Translations under genes and position numbers: made by a program
Notes under the pieces: model-generated
Seen by the model: the letters and a program-made list of their open reading frames with translations, nothing else
The model's database searches: none
Told to the model about the DNA's origin: nothing
Assembly: GCA_003354225.1 (NCBI GenBank)
Contig: PIVH01000119.1
Location: 1 to 7,779, forward strand
From: Globobulimina sp.
Lineage: Eukaryota > Foraminifera > Rotaliida
Length of the DNA: 7,779 nt
Direction of reading: 5' to 3'
Shown here: piece after piece, positions 7,291 through 7,779 of the stretch
Layout of the letters: each line of letters opens with the position of its first letter
Numbering within the stretch: position 1 is the stretch's first letter

Positions 7291-7445
7291 TATCACAGAT
7301 GGCTGCGTCACAAAGTAGACTTTAAAAGTTATGGATTTTCAGTCACGTTCTTATCTGTACACAGGGTGTGACAAAATGGAATGAGTGGTACCTGCACTAT
7401 TTCATAATACAACACATGAACAAAACAGGATTTATTCGACAGTAA
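7291..7445. other. Inner spacer between decayed coding region and right inverted repeat
   Basis: About 155 nt with no open frame of note and no match to the left side of the element. Nothing further can be supported here. Confidence 0.3.
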
Positions 7446-7592
7446 TTAAAGCGTGCTTTATAGGTATAATTGTGCAGTGCTCTTCATGTTTATTTGATTA
7501 TGATATTATGACCCCCTCACTGCTGCACCACAGCACACAATTTTGGTTATAAAAATGGTGCGCCTACGAATGAACCCACAAGATTTTGGTTT

Positions 7593-7633
7593 GTTCAAAG
7601 GACGATTTCGATGACAGTGGTTTGTCCTGCCAC
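7593..7633 (-). repeat. 42-bp sub-repeat unit B', right arm
   Basis: Inverted partner of the unit at 6337-6380; on the plus strand it reads GTTCAAAGGACGATTTCG and ends TTTGTCCTGCCAC. Confidence 0.75.
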
Positions 7634-7680
7634 GTACACACAATCAAGTATCGAAAATGTGGAATTTATTTGGTTACTGT

Positions 7681-7722
7681 GGCTCAAAGGACAATTTAAA
7701 TAGCAGTGGTTTGTCCTGCCAC
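7681..7722 (-). repeat. 42-bp sub-repeat unit A', right arm
   Basis: Inverted partner of the unit at 6248-6289; on the plus strand it reads GGCTCAAAGGACAATTTAAA and ends TTTGTCCTGCCAC. Confidence 0.75.
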
Positions 7723-7779
7723 AATCACGCAAGATTTTATTTGGCAACAAATATAATAAGGGCACACTTTCGTGCAATG

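Larger units (their letters stand above)
6242..7735. mobile_element. Probable DNA transposon or foldback element with long imperfect terminal inverted repeats
   Basis: The segment 6242-6562 matches the reverse complement of about 7446-7735 over most of its length, with substitutions and small indels (roughly 80% by eye). The roughly 880 nt between the arms carries broken minus-strand reading frames. Long inverted repeats around a coding core are the hallmark of cut-and-paste or foldback transposons. The exact outer ends are not resolved: similarity fades outside these coordinates, the right end may continue past the window, and no target-site duplication was recognised. The two arms have diverged and the coding part is broken, so the copy is probably old and inactive. 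The superfamily is unknown. Confidence 0.7.
7446..7735 (-). repeat. Right terminal inverted repeat
   Basis: Reverse complement of the left arm: TAAAGCGTGCTTTAT near its inner end, CACTGCTGCACC, TGAACCCACAAGATTTTGG, then two TTTGTCCTGCCAC units. It is shorter than the left arm because the block at left-arm 6404-6435 is missing. Confidence 0.8.

Noticed and set aside
6230-7760. Target-site duplication bordering the inverted-repeat element
   Set aside because: No matching short direct repeat was found at the visible edges, and the true ends are not certain.

Overview
The window looks like nuclear DNA of a unicellular eukaryote. It is AT-rich. Two of the four protein genes are split by very short GT-AG introns (51, 58, 58 and 61 nt) whose removal restores conserved protein motifs exactly. 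The other two genes run without an intron in the window. No bacterial operon structure is seen. The species cannot be named from this sequence. The mix of a class II HMG-CoA reductase, a TRAF-type zinc-finger protein and a protease carrying ubiquitin-like and SAM domains fits a protist; a rhizarian/foraminiferan is only a low-confidence guess.

Layout. Positions 1-1548 (minus strand) hold the first 516 codons of a trypsin-like serine protease followed by a ubiquitin-like domain and a SAM-like domain; its 3' end lies outside the window. A divergent intergenic region follows. At 1833-2564 (plus) is a single-pass membrane protein of unknown function whose frame is broken once by an in-frame TAG. 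At 2872-4498 (plus, 3 exons) is a complete class II (bacterial/archaeal-type) HMG-CoA reductase with all four catalytic residues and a presequence-like N-terminus. At 4715-5871 (plus, 3 exons) is a RING plus TRAF-zinc-finger protein with a short helical tail and no MATH domain. An AT-rich spacer with a 24-bp-arm hairpin (5985-6069) follows. From about 6242 to 7735 there is a probable DNA transposon, or similar foldback element, with imperfect terminal inverted repeats of about 300 bp, nested 42-bp repeat units, and a decayed minus-strand coding region between them.

The genes do not form an obvious pathway. HMG-CoA reductase is metabolic (mevalonate). The TRAF/RING protein and the protease-UBL-SAM protein both look like intracellular signalling or ubiquitin-related proteins, but nothing in the sequence links them. 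The most unusual items are the protease-UBL-SAM domain order, the intron-bearing class II reductase with a possible organelle presequence, the lone in-frame TAG, and the long-inverted-repeat element.
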